DNA from: Crotophaga sulcirostris
Taxonomy: Eukaryota > Chordata > Aves > Cuculiformes > Crotophagidae
Length of the DNA: 64,000 nucleotides
Assembly: GCA_013397455.1 (NCBI GenBank)
Contig: VYZB01000217.1
Location: 1,275,748-1,339,747 of the forward strand
Reading direction: 5' to 3'
In this document: in pieces, positions 48,577-60,280 of the stretch
Position numbering within the stretch: position 1 is the first letter of the stretch
Layout: every line of letters starts with the position of its first letter
Notes under the pieces: generated by a model
Told to the model about the DNA's origin: nothing
Database searches by the model: none
Seen by the model: only the letters and a program-made list of their open reading frames with translations
Made by a program: the position numbers and the translations under genes

Positions 48577-51500
48577 TAGTGCCAACTGATAGTAAAAGAG
48601 AAAACTTTGAGCCAATTTACCAGTTTGCTTATAAGAAATTCGGCACTCCCAAATAGCTGAAATCATTATTCCCGTCCCACAGTGCAGTAGGTTGACAAGT
48701 ACTCAGTACAATTTAGGCAGATGGGTTTATTTCAAAAAGCATTCCTTTGATCACCTTGTTTTCATTCACAGTTTTAAGCATTATTTATGTAATTCCTGAA
48801 GGAGCATTTCTCAACCTCTCCTTTAACAGTTTATCTCCCAAATAATCCTGTTCATTATTTGATGCAACTTACTATGCCAGAATGATTTATGAAAACTACT
48901 AACTTCTTCCCTTTTTCATCAGACTCTCGCAACTTAGCTTATAGAAGAATTTAGAGAATAGTTCAATAAGCTCCCTAAAACTTTCCTACGATAAGACCCA
49001 CTAGTAAGCTGTCAGCTAGCTTGCATAGATCTCAAATAATGTATCGTGTGTTGTATAATTTTTAGAACTATGGAATAGTTAACTTAATATTCATGCTAAT
49101 TCCAGACTAATGTGTAGCACTATTTTGAAGCGCATCAATAATAAAGAACTATCTGATTTTAAAGGAAATTATGTTCAACTTTTAGATTAATTTTGGGGTA
49201 GGGAATGAGGGAGTCCTTTTTTCTTTTCCAGTGCACTGGAAAGTGGAAGCAATATGTTCTGCTTTCACCTACTAAAGTCATATTCTTTGCCCTACAGGTG
49301 GTTCTAGTCTTAGGTTTTTCATTCATTTGCATGTGACTAACCTTATACAACCTGGGGATACTGCCCAAGTTAAATTTTCCCTTCCTGTTCTGTGTTTCTC
49401 ACTTCCCCAAAAATACGGATAATCATGGTTACCTTATTATCAAGCTTATAAGAATTAGTTAAAGTGCTCTGAACTTAAATGAAACCTGCAATGTAAGGTT
49501 AAAGCCCCTCCTTTACAAGGTCAGAAAAGTTATTTCTCTGAGCAATGGTATGTCTTTGTAGATGCAAAGCATTCCTCACCTTGTTGAAGCCATAAGTTGC
49601 TAATTTAAATTGTTTAAGTGAAGTTTTACTACTTCTCTCTACTGTTAGATCAACCAACAGAAAGCCAATATGACCAGAATTGAGAAAGCTAGTATATATT
49701 AAAGCATATAAAATGCGGTGCTTTCTGTGACACAAGGAAATTATTGACCTTGTTGCAGTTACTCACAACTGTGAAACTCACCAAAAGCTGGGGAGCTGGA
49801 TTGGTGTTAGTGATAGGGTACTCAAGGACGGAATATAATATCATCTGCAGAATTTTGTTACTTCTAGCAACGAACAAGGTGAAAGAACCTTTCTTGCTTT
49901 TCAAGGCTGACGTGGTTGCACAAGTTTGAAGAAACAAAAAATAATCTATTATGTATTTGCTCGCTGCATACACTTGGTTCAGAAAGCATTTCAACAAAAA
50001 TGCTGTGCCTCTTGAAAATATTTTTATAACACTGTTTTTTCAGACTAGAATTGCAGGTTAAACTTTTCTGAACAAAATAAACAATACAGAATGCTCCTCT
50101 CTGTTTTTCTTCATCACTTTAGCAAAAGTCTGCAAGAGGAAACATTTTGTTCCAAAACTGTTAACAGCTGTGTACAACCAGTATCAAGCCCAGAATTAGT
50201 ATTCCTCCAAATAATTGGTTTTTTTCACTTTCTTTCTTGTTTAAACAGTCTATTCTAAGGGTAAAGTGAGAAGGACATGGCTGTTAGAGCTGAACTGCAT
50301 CTTAAATGTTATTAAGACATGAGTCTCCCTTTACATGCCCAATGAATGTTCCCACCGATGTGAAACAAGTTCTGTGTCATCCTTCCCAAAGGCCCTCCTA
50401 TCACCTCTGCTGCCTGCTACTGCCAGTGCCATCTACTAACAGTAAGTATCGGGGTTGAACCACTTACAAAAAGAAGGTTCATATGAGGGTCTGTAATGCC
50501 TAGGATCACCTAGGTAAGTACCCTCACAACAGAAGCCCTTCTAATGAGACCTGAGTGTGTGCATGTGTATGTGTAAGAAGACATTTCAGTCCTCAACAAA
50601 CTGTTTACTGTTCAAACATTAAATAAATGTAGAACTGTTTTAATCAGCTGAGCAAATATTTAATGTACACTCTGGTGTAAGAGCTGTGTTTAAAAATATT
50701 GCTTATGCACCTAAGACATAGGGAATTTATGGAAACTAAAGCTCTGAGAGGTAAAACAAACACTGTCTAAATAAAACTTGCACATAAAAAAAAATAAAAG
50801 TCATATCTTGTCTCTACCTAATGTAATCTTCATTATTGACACTATCAGTCTTTATCGCTGAAGCGTTAGCAGGACTGGCTTACAAAGGAAAATGCTTTTG
50901 TTTTCAAGAAGTTACAATTGCTGTGCAGAATTAGTATTAGGTTCTAATAAACCAACTGAGAAGTGTAGTGCACAGTAACGTTAACGTTGTATTCACAACA
51001 GCCCTTCTTCTGTAGAGTAAATGTTTGTTTGTTCTCTAGGATCCAAACACTGAAGGTCATTCATTATAGGAGTAGCTGGATTTCCGCCCACAGCTGTTAA
51101 AAGGGATTTGTAAAAAATCTGACAGGAAATTGTAACAAATGTGCCTGAATAGTTTCTGTGTAAATACAGTACAATGCTGGCAAAAAGCACTTTTTTTTGA
51201 GATAATGCCTTAAAAACACATACATGTGTTTCACTTTGGTTCCATCTATTTTCATACAATTTGTAGCTATCTTCTTGTCTTTTCTTCGAGTGAATGTGTG
51301 TCAGCAGGAAATTTTTCAAATAGTTATATAGTGACAGAGGAGCTTTTATTCCCATTGACCTCGCAGCTCAGAACACATTATGAGTTTAGCACCTCTATCC
51401 TCTACTCATGTGCATTTTGTGAACAAAAAGCATTAAAACTTGTTGCAAACACTCTCATCAAATGCTGGCCTCATTTTACAGAAACAGAAATGCAGAATGA

Positions 51501-52960
51501 GGTAGAATATATTTATATTGCTTTTAAAGAGTACAGGTCGGCATTCATATATGACACAAGTTCTATAACTTAAACACCTGGAAGAGCAAGAAACAAATAG
51601 GCAGAAAAATACCTATTTCAATTAGACGTGAATTAAGTTAATTCTGACCCTTATGTAAAGCACTTAGCACAAATTATTTTGCTATTAGAATGCAAGGGAG
51701 CAGTTGAAGTCATCACTAGGATCTCTTTTTTCCAAAATACCCCTATCTTAAGATGCTGGTTACTTCAGGTCAGGACCAGAACATTGTAGTCATCAAAAGC
51801 AAGAGACACCTGCGGCTCTGTAGGATTTTAATAGAAGTTATTGTGTCTAGATATAAGTGCATAGACAGTTGTACAGTTTAGGGCTCTTCGTGTCCTCAAA
51901 GGACACAAAGAAGAATTATTAATTCTACTTTGAGCTCTAAATTGTTGGTGCCTCAATTCCTCAGTCAGACCAATTTTTTTTTATCTGCGATGGTTGCTGT
52001 AGGAGTCAGACCTACCAGCACTTATGTCAGGAGAGAGACACCGTGCTTGAAAAGTAATCCACAGATGTATTTTAACTACACCTTTAATTGCTTACGACTT
52101 CCTCAAAGATTTTGTAACGTAAATTTTGTGTTCAATATTACATGACATTATTGTAGCATTCAACATAATTACTATAAGAGATTCACTTCAACACCACAGG
52201 TCTATCTTCAAATAATTTCCTCAGATGCAACAGCATTAATGTAAAGATTCCGGATAAAATGAGTCTAAGCATGTTTATTCCTAAAGGAACAAAAAATTCA
52301 TCCATTCCATAAGCATTTGATCAGGATGTATCTTAAAAATTAGGGAGACCTAAGATCTTCCACAATAGGGTTTTGGATATATTCTGAAGTATATAGATGT
52401 GCAGAAGGAAAAATTCTTCCCACCACTGTAGCCCTTCTCTCCCTTCCTTCTGTCCAGCTCATGCAGTGGTAGCAACCGCACTGTGCAACATGGCTCATAG
52501 CCATGGTAAGAGGTGTTAAACTCCATTTCCTGGAAAGGCAGCAGGCCAGGTGGAAGCATCTTGGGTACTTAATGTGGCTTTCCAGCTACCAGTTGGACCA
52601 CACACTGAAAAAAACCCAAAGATTAGGAGCTAATACCGCACTAGTGGCCGGTAAATGATAGCTAATTGCTTTCTTACTCTAGTTCTCTTTGTTGTGCTTG
52701 TTTCTGTCTGGATTCTTACCTAAACAGGCAGCATTCCATGAGGAATAATCTCCATAAATAAAACCTAGCAGAGTAGTTGCATTCAAATTACACACTTTCC
52801 TCTTTTCTAACAGAGGCTGTTCAAATGCTGTATGTCCCTAAGCTAGGAGGGTGAGTTTGGATGGCAATGAGCAAGGACAGATTATTAATTCCATGACACA
52901 TGTGAACAACATCATAGGAACAAGAAAAGACAAAGGGTTACAATATCTAATAATCTAATC
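48577..52960. other. AT-rich unique DNA with one candidate terminal exon
   Basis: No transposon is recognised. The minus-strand candidate terminal exon at 50993-51093 is the only coding-like segment. Several consensus donor-like strings on the plus strand (for example at 50449 and 50516) lack a plausible open exon. Confidence 0.5.
50993..51093 (-). other. Candidate terminal coding exon, family unknown
   Basis: On the minus strand an acceptor CCTTTTAACAG is followed at 51093 by a frame entering in phase 1. It encodes 32 residues and ends in TGA at 50995-50993. The peptide is hydrophilic and acidic at its end (LDPREQTNIYSTEEGLL), as in a cytoplasmic tail with a possible YSTEEGLL signal. No poly(A) signal is evident shortly downstream. 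I do not recognise the protein. The upstream candidate at 53640-53758 ends in phase 2, so the two cannot be joined directly. Coding status is uncertain. Confidence 0.22.
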
Positions 52961-53032
52961 CCCCCATGGCAGGGGGATTGGAACTAGATGATCTTTACGG
53001 TCCTTTCCAACCCAAACCATTCTATAATTCTA
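52961..53032 (+). mobile_element. CR1 3' tail fragment
   Basis: This short sense CR1 3' end contains GGAACTAGATGATCTTTA, then CCTTTCCAACCCAAACC and the tail ATTCTATAATTCTAG. It is of the same type as the fragment at 8681-8760. Confidence 0.92.
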
Positions 53033-53639
53033 GGGTTCTACAGTTTAGCTCTTACTAGAATAAGCAAATTGGACCTCGTACTAGATTTCAGACCACTCTC
53101 CAGAGCCTTATTTTATTTTTGCTTTCTTCTCTGCCAGAAATCATTAAGATTGACAACAGCTCTGGTTTCTGCACTTTACTACACTCTTGCTGCTAGCTGC
53201 ACATGATAATCTCTGGTTTTATATATATGGATGGATCTCTCTTGACGATGTCTCTGTCTGTCTGTCCAAAGTTACAATTCAGTGCATAATATTAGGTTGT
53301 TGCTATGATATTAACTTCCTTGAACTTCTTGTCACATCTTTGCATGCAGAGTAAGGAGAGACCAAAAAGTATCACAGGTAATTATCAATCTAGGTTTGCT
53401 CTCATAAATTCAAATAAAAAAATTCAGTATGCGTTCTTCAAACATAAAAGAAAAAAATAAGCATACCAATTTCATCCTTTCCACTTGTTTGTTTACTAAA
53501 TTTTAGTCAGATGCAGCCAGCCAACAATGAAATTCTGATAAGATAGGATCTCAGGTGAGATCTTCACTTCATTTTAGTTCGATAATATAACCTCATTTCA
53601 GTTCCACCTCAAAAAATTGTTTGTGCTGCACGGATTTAC

Positions 53640-53758
53640 CTTGCGATGTAAGAATTCCTATTCAACAGGTACACACTGCCATCTAAAGGCCGATACTTGG
53701 ACTTTTCTAGATCATTTGGACTCAGATCTCCACTGATGCTCCTCGCCGTGTCAAAATT
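53640..53758 (-). other. Candidate internal coding exon, family unknown
   Basis: On the minus strand, 119 nt lie between a T-rich acceptor ending ATTTAG and a donor AAG/GTAAAT. They are open in one frame only, entering in phase 0 and leaving in phase 2. The 39 complete codons give a hydrophilic peptide with a serine-rich start (DTARSISGDLSPNDLEKSKY) and then RPLDGSVYLLNRNSYIA. The composition looks like real protein and the segment holds CpGs that its surroundings lack. I cannot name the family, and no partner exon in compatible phase was found. Confidence 0.35.
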
Positions 53759-56262
53759 CTAAATTTTCAAAAATAGAAAGCCGAAATTTTGGAAGAAAAT
53801 TCAAGGAAAGGGCTTATAGCTGAGATTCAAACAGAAAGATGATACTGAGTCAGGCCCTGCAAACCTGGCAATGACAGCTGTTCTTCTGACTATTGAGAGA
53901 CTTGATACGACTAGCTAACCCAGCAGCTGTGTCTTGCTGTGCCTGATGGACACATTTTTAAACAGAACTTTTTTTGCAGTAAGATCTAAATAGAGGCCAG
54001 AACTACATTTTGCAAACCAGAATAAAATATTACAACTTTACATATCACTTGTGGATAATAGCAAGGTATGATTCCATGGAAACAGATTGGTTTGCTCCTC
54101 TAAGCCAATGATTTCCTTTAAAAATTGGCATTAAAGGAATAAAATAACTTAGATTGGGTATATTGTTCAGAATCTCTGGTTTTAGCTGTCCATTTCCACC
54201 TCTGTGAAAATATGTCTTCACACTCATCTACATCAAAAAACAAGGAGAAAGCCCAGCAGCATCTCTCCTTTGAAGACACACAAGAATGTCACAAAGATTA
54301 TCTTCTGGATGAACAGAAACCTGTGACGGCCTCCAAATATTCTTTCTGAATTCCCTGGGGAAAAGGTGGATTAGTACATTCCCATCATCCTGAGGATCCT
54401 TTGGAACTTACCCAATTTATATTAATTTCTCAGGTGATAACATGTGCGAACAGTACTGATACATTTTCTTTGCTATATATATTCTGAGTAAATGCAATTA
54501 GAACCTGAGGACCTTTACAAAGCAACATTTGATGAAGGCCTGCGAGATGAGAGATTCCACTGGTTTGATTTAGCAAGTAAAGTTATAAATGTTAAATAAA
54601 AGCTTTACCTGGATTTTTAGTGTACAGACTTTAAATAACACCATATCCTCCAGCTTGACCGCACGTCATGTTAATGCAGATAGTGATACTGGCACAGCCC
54701 AAAACCTAAAAGAAATATAAGCTAAGATTCTTTTATCTATAGAACTGCCTATACTTTGCTTTAAGAGGAAGACGATTCTTGTCCTGGGGGGCAAGGGAGA
54801 AGAACATTGTTTTGACTCGTTATTTCAGTCAAAATAATACGTCATCAGGATCTGGAACCTTCATTTTCACTGCTACCTGTATAGCAATTGAGAGGTATAG
54901 AAGAGCAGCACAGATCTTAAAAAACTTGTGTCATTCCATAGGACCTTCGCTGAACCGTAGTAATCTCTAAAATACATCCAATAAGCAAAATTCCTTTGCT
55001 GGAATGGCTGTAAAGATAGATTAGCATGCTCTTTGTGAGAACACTAGTGTCTGCAGGCATTAGCATTTTAAAAATAGATTCCTGATGCTAAATCTAGCAT
55101 AAAAGTTTCACATTCACATCTTAGGAGCTTAGAACCTGAGATTCAACAAGGTGGACAAAGAAATGATCAGAGGAAACCTCTTTAGAACTATACACAATAC
55201 ATGATCAACAAAGTAGGTATGCAAAGTGTACATCCACCCCCAGACTGATCAAAGCACAAAGAATATAGTTGGAGGAGAAATACTGTCTTCTTCCTTGAGT
55301 CCCAGGACTCATAGCAATCAGAATAAGCATGTGATGCTTATTTTTTACACAAACTATGAAAAAACTAGATTTATATTTTCTTGCATTGTCCTGCTGTGAA
55401 GTTTGGTCAGATTACTCTTTATTAGATTAGTGCAACACATATAATCTATGCCATGGAATCAAATGATTGGCATAGGAAAGGGTTTATAAGGTGCTGAACT
55501 TTCCATAAGATATTTGGGATAACAATGCGGTTTAGACTGGGTTTTATTCACAAATTTTATTACTTGTTCTAACAAAATAAAGGAATTTCGTAGCATAAAG
55601 CACCAGCTCTTCCCCTTCAGTGTTAAGAAACATTATACAGTAGACTGACAAAAACACTCCATATTGCCCTGCTTGGGTTAAATACTTGTAGTTCCTGCTT
55701 CCTCATGTAGTTTAGCATCATTAAATCTTAACACGCTACAGATAATTTATAGAAGGGACATTTCTGATTTGGCTGATTGACTGGTCGCCAGCAGCCAGGA
55801 ATGGTTTCTATGCTCTTCTATATCACCCTGCCCTTGTCTACCACAGGAAAACATAAGAGTGGCAATAGGGTGAGGCATATGAAACTCCAGTTCATCTTTG
55901 CTGCTGCTGGTCAGTTTCATTATGAACAACATTTTTGTTAAGTATTTGTAATACTTTTTCTACCCCTACTTGTTAAGCCATTAATTAGAACCCTTCTTTT
56001 TCTGCAAGAAACACTATATAAATCTTCATCATTTCTTGAGGTGAATCTCCAGATGATTCAAATCTAGGAAATCTATAAAGCCTACTCTATACCACTTCAG
56101 CTAAGCGTTTGGATTACTATTTTGAATTGCCAACACACCTTTACAACCTATTTATCCTTCCTTCTCCACCTCTTCCCTCAAGTTTCCTCTTGCTATTTGC
56201 ACTGGTCAAGAACAAACACAACTCACAGAGTATGCACAGTCTGGATTGCAAGTACTTTATTT

Positions 56263-56284
56263 ACTTCCCTGTTCACAGGGAAGT
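56263..56284. repeat. Perfect 9-bp stem hairpin
   Basis: ACTTCCCTG and CAGGGAAGT are separated by the loop TTCA. The arms match perfectly and do not extend further. No T-run follows, and function is unknown. Confidence 0.6.
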
Positions 56285-58603
56285 TTATGCTGTGAAATTT
56301 TGTCTCTCCATTAAATCCACTGAAGCACATAAGTAACTAGCTCCTTTTAAGATCTGACTTCACTGTAAAAATGTGAGAACAGAAGCTTCTAATATATGCA
56401 ATAAAATACACCTTGTTCCAAGTAGAGGGCATACAGAATATGAAATAATGGCTATGAACTTTTTACATTAAATGCATGTGCATATTTCTTACAGAGAGAC
56501 ATAATATGCAATCTCTGGGGAAGAGAAAGTTGATTGAACATTAACTTTGCAATCATCAAAGAGCAGTTATGAGCATCTATCTTGATATCTCAACGTATTT
56601 GATTTGCTGCAAAGTTATTCATTAGCCTGTTAACATTGTGCTTTGTGATTGTTCTTCATTAGCCACAGTATTACAGCACAGATGCAAAGGTATTTAAGCA
56701 TTTTTTATTTTGTGTGTGCATAGAATTAGCATGGGGCAAAGGCAGCAGTCACATTTTTTTAAGAAACATGAAACGTTTTTGGAAGGAAGTTAATATTTTT
56801 GTGTAATTTTGCTTTTCTACGATAAAACCAGAAGTGGCAGTTTAGTTGCATCCATTACTTTGAATTTTGAGGAAATAGTGCAGAGCATCCAATATGCAAT
56901 CCAACAGGAACCTGAGTCCTATGAAAGCTTAATGACTTATTTCTCAAAAAAAGAAAGAAGAATGGGAAGAAAAGTACATAGGAGGAAAAGTAACATTCCT
57001 TTTCTTTAAACAAACCTTGAAATATGTTCAAAAACATTTTATGAGGTCACACTAAAAAAAGAGTAACTGGAAGAAAAATTCTGCTTGTCTAAGCGAAGAG
57101 CACATTTGTAGCAGTAGGGTAAATGTTTTATCGATTGGGAAACTGGGAAACTCAAGTCATTACTCACCATGGGCTAAAGAATAATTGCTAATGCTCTGGT
57201 GGAAAGATTAAAAACAGTTTCTGGAAGTATTTCTTACAATGATCAATGGTGTATCATCCCAGGCCATTGGATCTTCAATAACATTTTTCCCTTTTGGGAT
57301 ACAATCAATTTTTATAATACGATTCATTTGCCAGCAGGCATGCTTTCTTCATACGATGAAAAGGCACTTATGCACCTTATATTGTTGAAAAGTAATCTTA
57401 TACAGCCAGAGCCCAAGCTCTGATATAAAAGATTTTTCCAAATTAATCTCTATTTTTAAGAGGGTTTGGGAAATGGATACAGTGAATGGCTGTTAGCTTT
57501 CATATTGTTTTCCCCTTGTTTGGTTTTCCACCAAAGTAATTTTAAAGCTTTTTAAATAATCATCATTATTACACCACAGATGTGCAAGAAGAATTAAATA
57601 GATGTGAAAGTGAGCCGTTCTCTCACCTGTTGAGTGGCTTAAGTTATTTATTTTGCACATGTTAGTTGTAGTGGTAATTCAAGCCTAGGGATAACTGCAA
57701 GACTACTCTAGCTCAATTGGAAGAAAACTTCTATGCTTTTACTTAAGTATCCACGTGCCGTCTACTACTTTAAAATTGTCTGACTTAATGAATAACTGCT
57801 TAAATAATTAAAACTATTGGGATTACAATATCAAATACATGTGCATGTACAATAATCATTTCTTTGAACAGGAAACATCACTGAAGGAGAAAGTAACTTC
57901 ACCTCTTTGTCACAGCAGACAGCTGATGACTGATAAACTAGGCAGATATGAACCCAAACTCATTCACAGTTCCAGTTAAGATCAAAAAAAATCCTCACAG
58001 CATTATGATCAGAGTATCTATGATCCAGTGATACAGGTGCAGTCAGGACCACCTCACTCTTTTTGATCAATGCAAGTCTGCCATGTTAAAGGCCTTTAAA
58101 ATCTTCATCCAAGATATTTATTACCTTTGAGTTTTCCCTGTCAAGAAACTCCACCAGAAAACTCTATTAAGCTTTACTGTTAAATCCTATAGATGTAAGA
58201 AGCTCAAAGAAGTCTAAGAATGTAATCAGTAATGTCCCATAATCCAAAACAGCCTCGTCTTCTTTTTGTACTATTCTACTGATTTTACTTAAAAGAAAAC
58301 TGCAAGTTAAATTGGCTAACAAGAACGCATTGCAGTGTAAGAGTTCTCACCTTTCTTGACAGAAGCAGAGAATGACATTCTCTAAAAACAAGTTCAAAAT
58401 ACAAATCCAAACTCAAAAATAATCCATCTTGAATGACTAACGAATGCCTCAGCTATATTAATGTTAGTGAAAGGCCGAAGTACAGGAGAGCTATCAAACA
58501 GGGTACAAGTGTTACCACAGCTTTTCTTGATCATGTAGGTTTAAGTAAGTTTCACAGAAAGAGTGGATGTATAACAGGCTGCAGACATTATCCTATCTGT
58601 CCA

Positions 58604-59164
58604 TGTTTTGGATCTGTCTGGGATGGAGTTTATTTCCCCATAGCAGCCTTTATAGTACTGTACTTTGGACTTGTAGCTAAAAATCTGCTGATAACACACC
58701 AGTGTTTTGGCTACTGTAGAGTGGTGGTCGTGCAACATTAAGACTATCTCTCCAAAATCTCCCTTCCTCACCTCTGAAGGTCAGTAGGCTGGGATGGGCA
58801 GAGGTTTGGGAGGGAACGTAGCCAGGACAGATGACCCAAACTGACCAAAGAAATATTCCATACCATATGATGTCTGCTCAATAAAAAAAGCTAAGAGAAA
58901 GGAGGAAAGGAGGGAGTATTCATCATGAAGGCATTTGCCTTCTGGGGCAATGGCTACGCATACCAAAGCCTTACATCCTAGGAAGTGGCTGAACATAACC
59001 TGCTGATGAGAAGTAGATTTGTTTTTACTTTGCTTTTGCTTTATTAAACTACCTTTATCTTGACCCACAAGTCCTTTTCCATCTTATTTTCTTTTCCTTA
59101 TTCTGCTGAGGAGGGAGTAATGGAAGGTGTGGTAGGCACCTGGTGACCAGTCAAGATCACCACA
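58604..59164 (+). mobile_element. Avian ERVL-type LTR, plus strand, apparently solo
   Basis: This is a 561-bp LTR starting TGTTTTGGATCTGTCTGGGA and ending ATCACCACA. I recognise its text (GGGATGGAGTT, GCTGATAACACACCAGTGTT, GACCCAAACTGACC, ATTCCATACCATATGATGTC, GGAAGTGGCTGAAC) as a family common in bird genomes and usually classed with ERVL-like elements. By comparison with the copy at 22380-22990, CTCAATAAAAA at about 58878 sits at the TATA position, and ATTAAA at 59043-59048 is the poly(A) signal. No primer-binding site or internal retroviral sequence follows the right end, so it appears to be a solo LTR. No matching target duplication is seen at these edges; they may be off by a few bases or the duplication may have decayed. 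The open frame across its left part (58433-58741) is incidental. Confidence 0.8.
59043..59048 (+). terminator. LTR poly(A) signal ATTAAA
   Basis: ATTAAACTACCTTTATC lies about 165 bases after the TATA-like CAATAAAAA and about 120 bases before the LTR end. It matches the conserved ATTAAA in the related LTR at 22380-22990. Confidence 0.5.
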
Positions 59165-59447
59165 GAGAATCGCGCAGCTACTAGATTAAGACTCTTTGGA
59201 TGGTTCAGCGGATTAGGAAAGGGCATTAATTTTCAAGGACAATGTTTAAAGGAGAATTGGGTCCAAAGAGAGAGAATTTCAATGCATAGTTCCAAATCTT
59301 ACATTGTCCCTCGACCTGGGAAATTACTGAAGAGGCGTATATCAAGATTTTCTATCGGTGATGTACATTTGATCGGTGAGTACCACAGACTTCCATTTTT
59401 TCTTGGTGTTGCTTCCTGACCTTGCCTTCAACAAAACAAATAGAAAT

Positions 59448-60280
59448 ATAGAATCATAGAATCATTAAGGTTGGAAAAGGCCTCTAAGATCATCAAGTCC
59501 AACTGTCAACATAACGCCACTATGCCTACTAAACCATGTCCTGAAGCACAATGTCTACACATTTTTTGAACATCTCCAGGGATGGTGACTCCACCACTTC
59601 TGTAGGAAGCCTGTTCCAGTGTTTCACTATGCTTTCAGTAAAGATATTTTTTCCTAATATCCAATCTAAACCTCCCTTGGCGTAACTAGAGGCCATTTCC
59701 TCTCATGCTATCACTTGTTACTTGGGAGAAGAGACCAGCACCCACCTTGATACAATCTTCTTTTATGTAGTTGCAGAGAGATATAAGTTCCCCCCTCAGC
59801 TTCCTCTTCTTCAGGCTAAAACAACCACAGCTCCTTCAGCTGTTCCTCATAAGACTTGGTCACCAGACCCTTCCAGCCTTCTTGCCCTCCTCTGGACATG
59901 CTCCAGCAAATCAATAACTTTCTTGTACTGAGTGGCCCAAAACTGAACACAGCGTTCAAGGTGCAGTCTCATCAGTGCTGAATATAGGGGCATGATCACT
60001 TCCCTGCTCCTGCTGGCCACACTATTTCTGGTACATGCCAGGATGCTATTAGCCTTCTTGGCCACCTGGGCACACTGCTGGTCCATGTTCAGCCAGCTGT
60101 CAACCAGCATTCCCAGGTCCTTTTCCACTGGGCAGCATTCCAGCCATACTTCCCCAACCCTGTAGCATTGCATAGAGTTGTTGTGACCAAAGCACAAAAC
60201 CCGGCACTTGGGATCGTGAATCTCATGCAACTGGCTTTGGCCCATCAATTCAGCTTGTCCAAGTCCCTATGCAGAGCCTT
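59448..60280 (-). mobile_element. CR1 LINE fragment, 3' end, minus strand
   Basis: This antisense CR1 begins on the left with the tail complement (ATAGAATCATAGAATCATTA, then AGGTTGGAAAAGGCC). It runs into the C-terminal part of ORF2. The minus strand encodes [20 protein letters not shown], then [34 protein letters not shown] and [12 protein letters not shown] between about 60248 and 59847. It is well preserved, apart from frame breaks between the RT end and the 3' UTR. It shares a 45-bp identical block (59574-59618) with the CR1 at 1274-1828. It is 5'-truncated near 60280. The LTR at 58604-59164 ends 283 bases to its left. Confidence 0.95.

Larger units (their letters stand above)
53033..58603. 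other. AT-rich unique DNA with one candidate exon
   Basis: No transposon is recognised. It contains short TCTG repeats at about 53249-53264, a candidate minus-strand exon at 53640-53758 and a perfect 9-bp hairpin at 56263-56284. Other open frames (for example 55747-55932 minus and 56809-57009 plus) show no family motif. Confidence 0.5.

Noticed and set aside
58433..58741. 102-codon plus-strand frame with a hydrophobic stretch
   Set aside because: Its second half is LTR U3 sequence known as a repeat; the first half has no motif.
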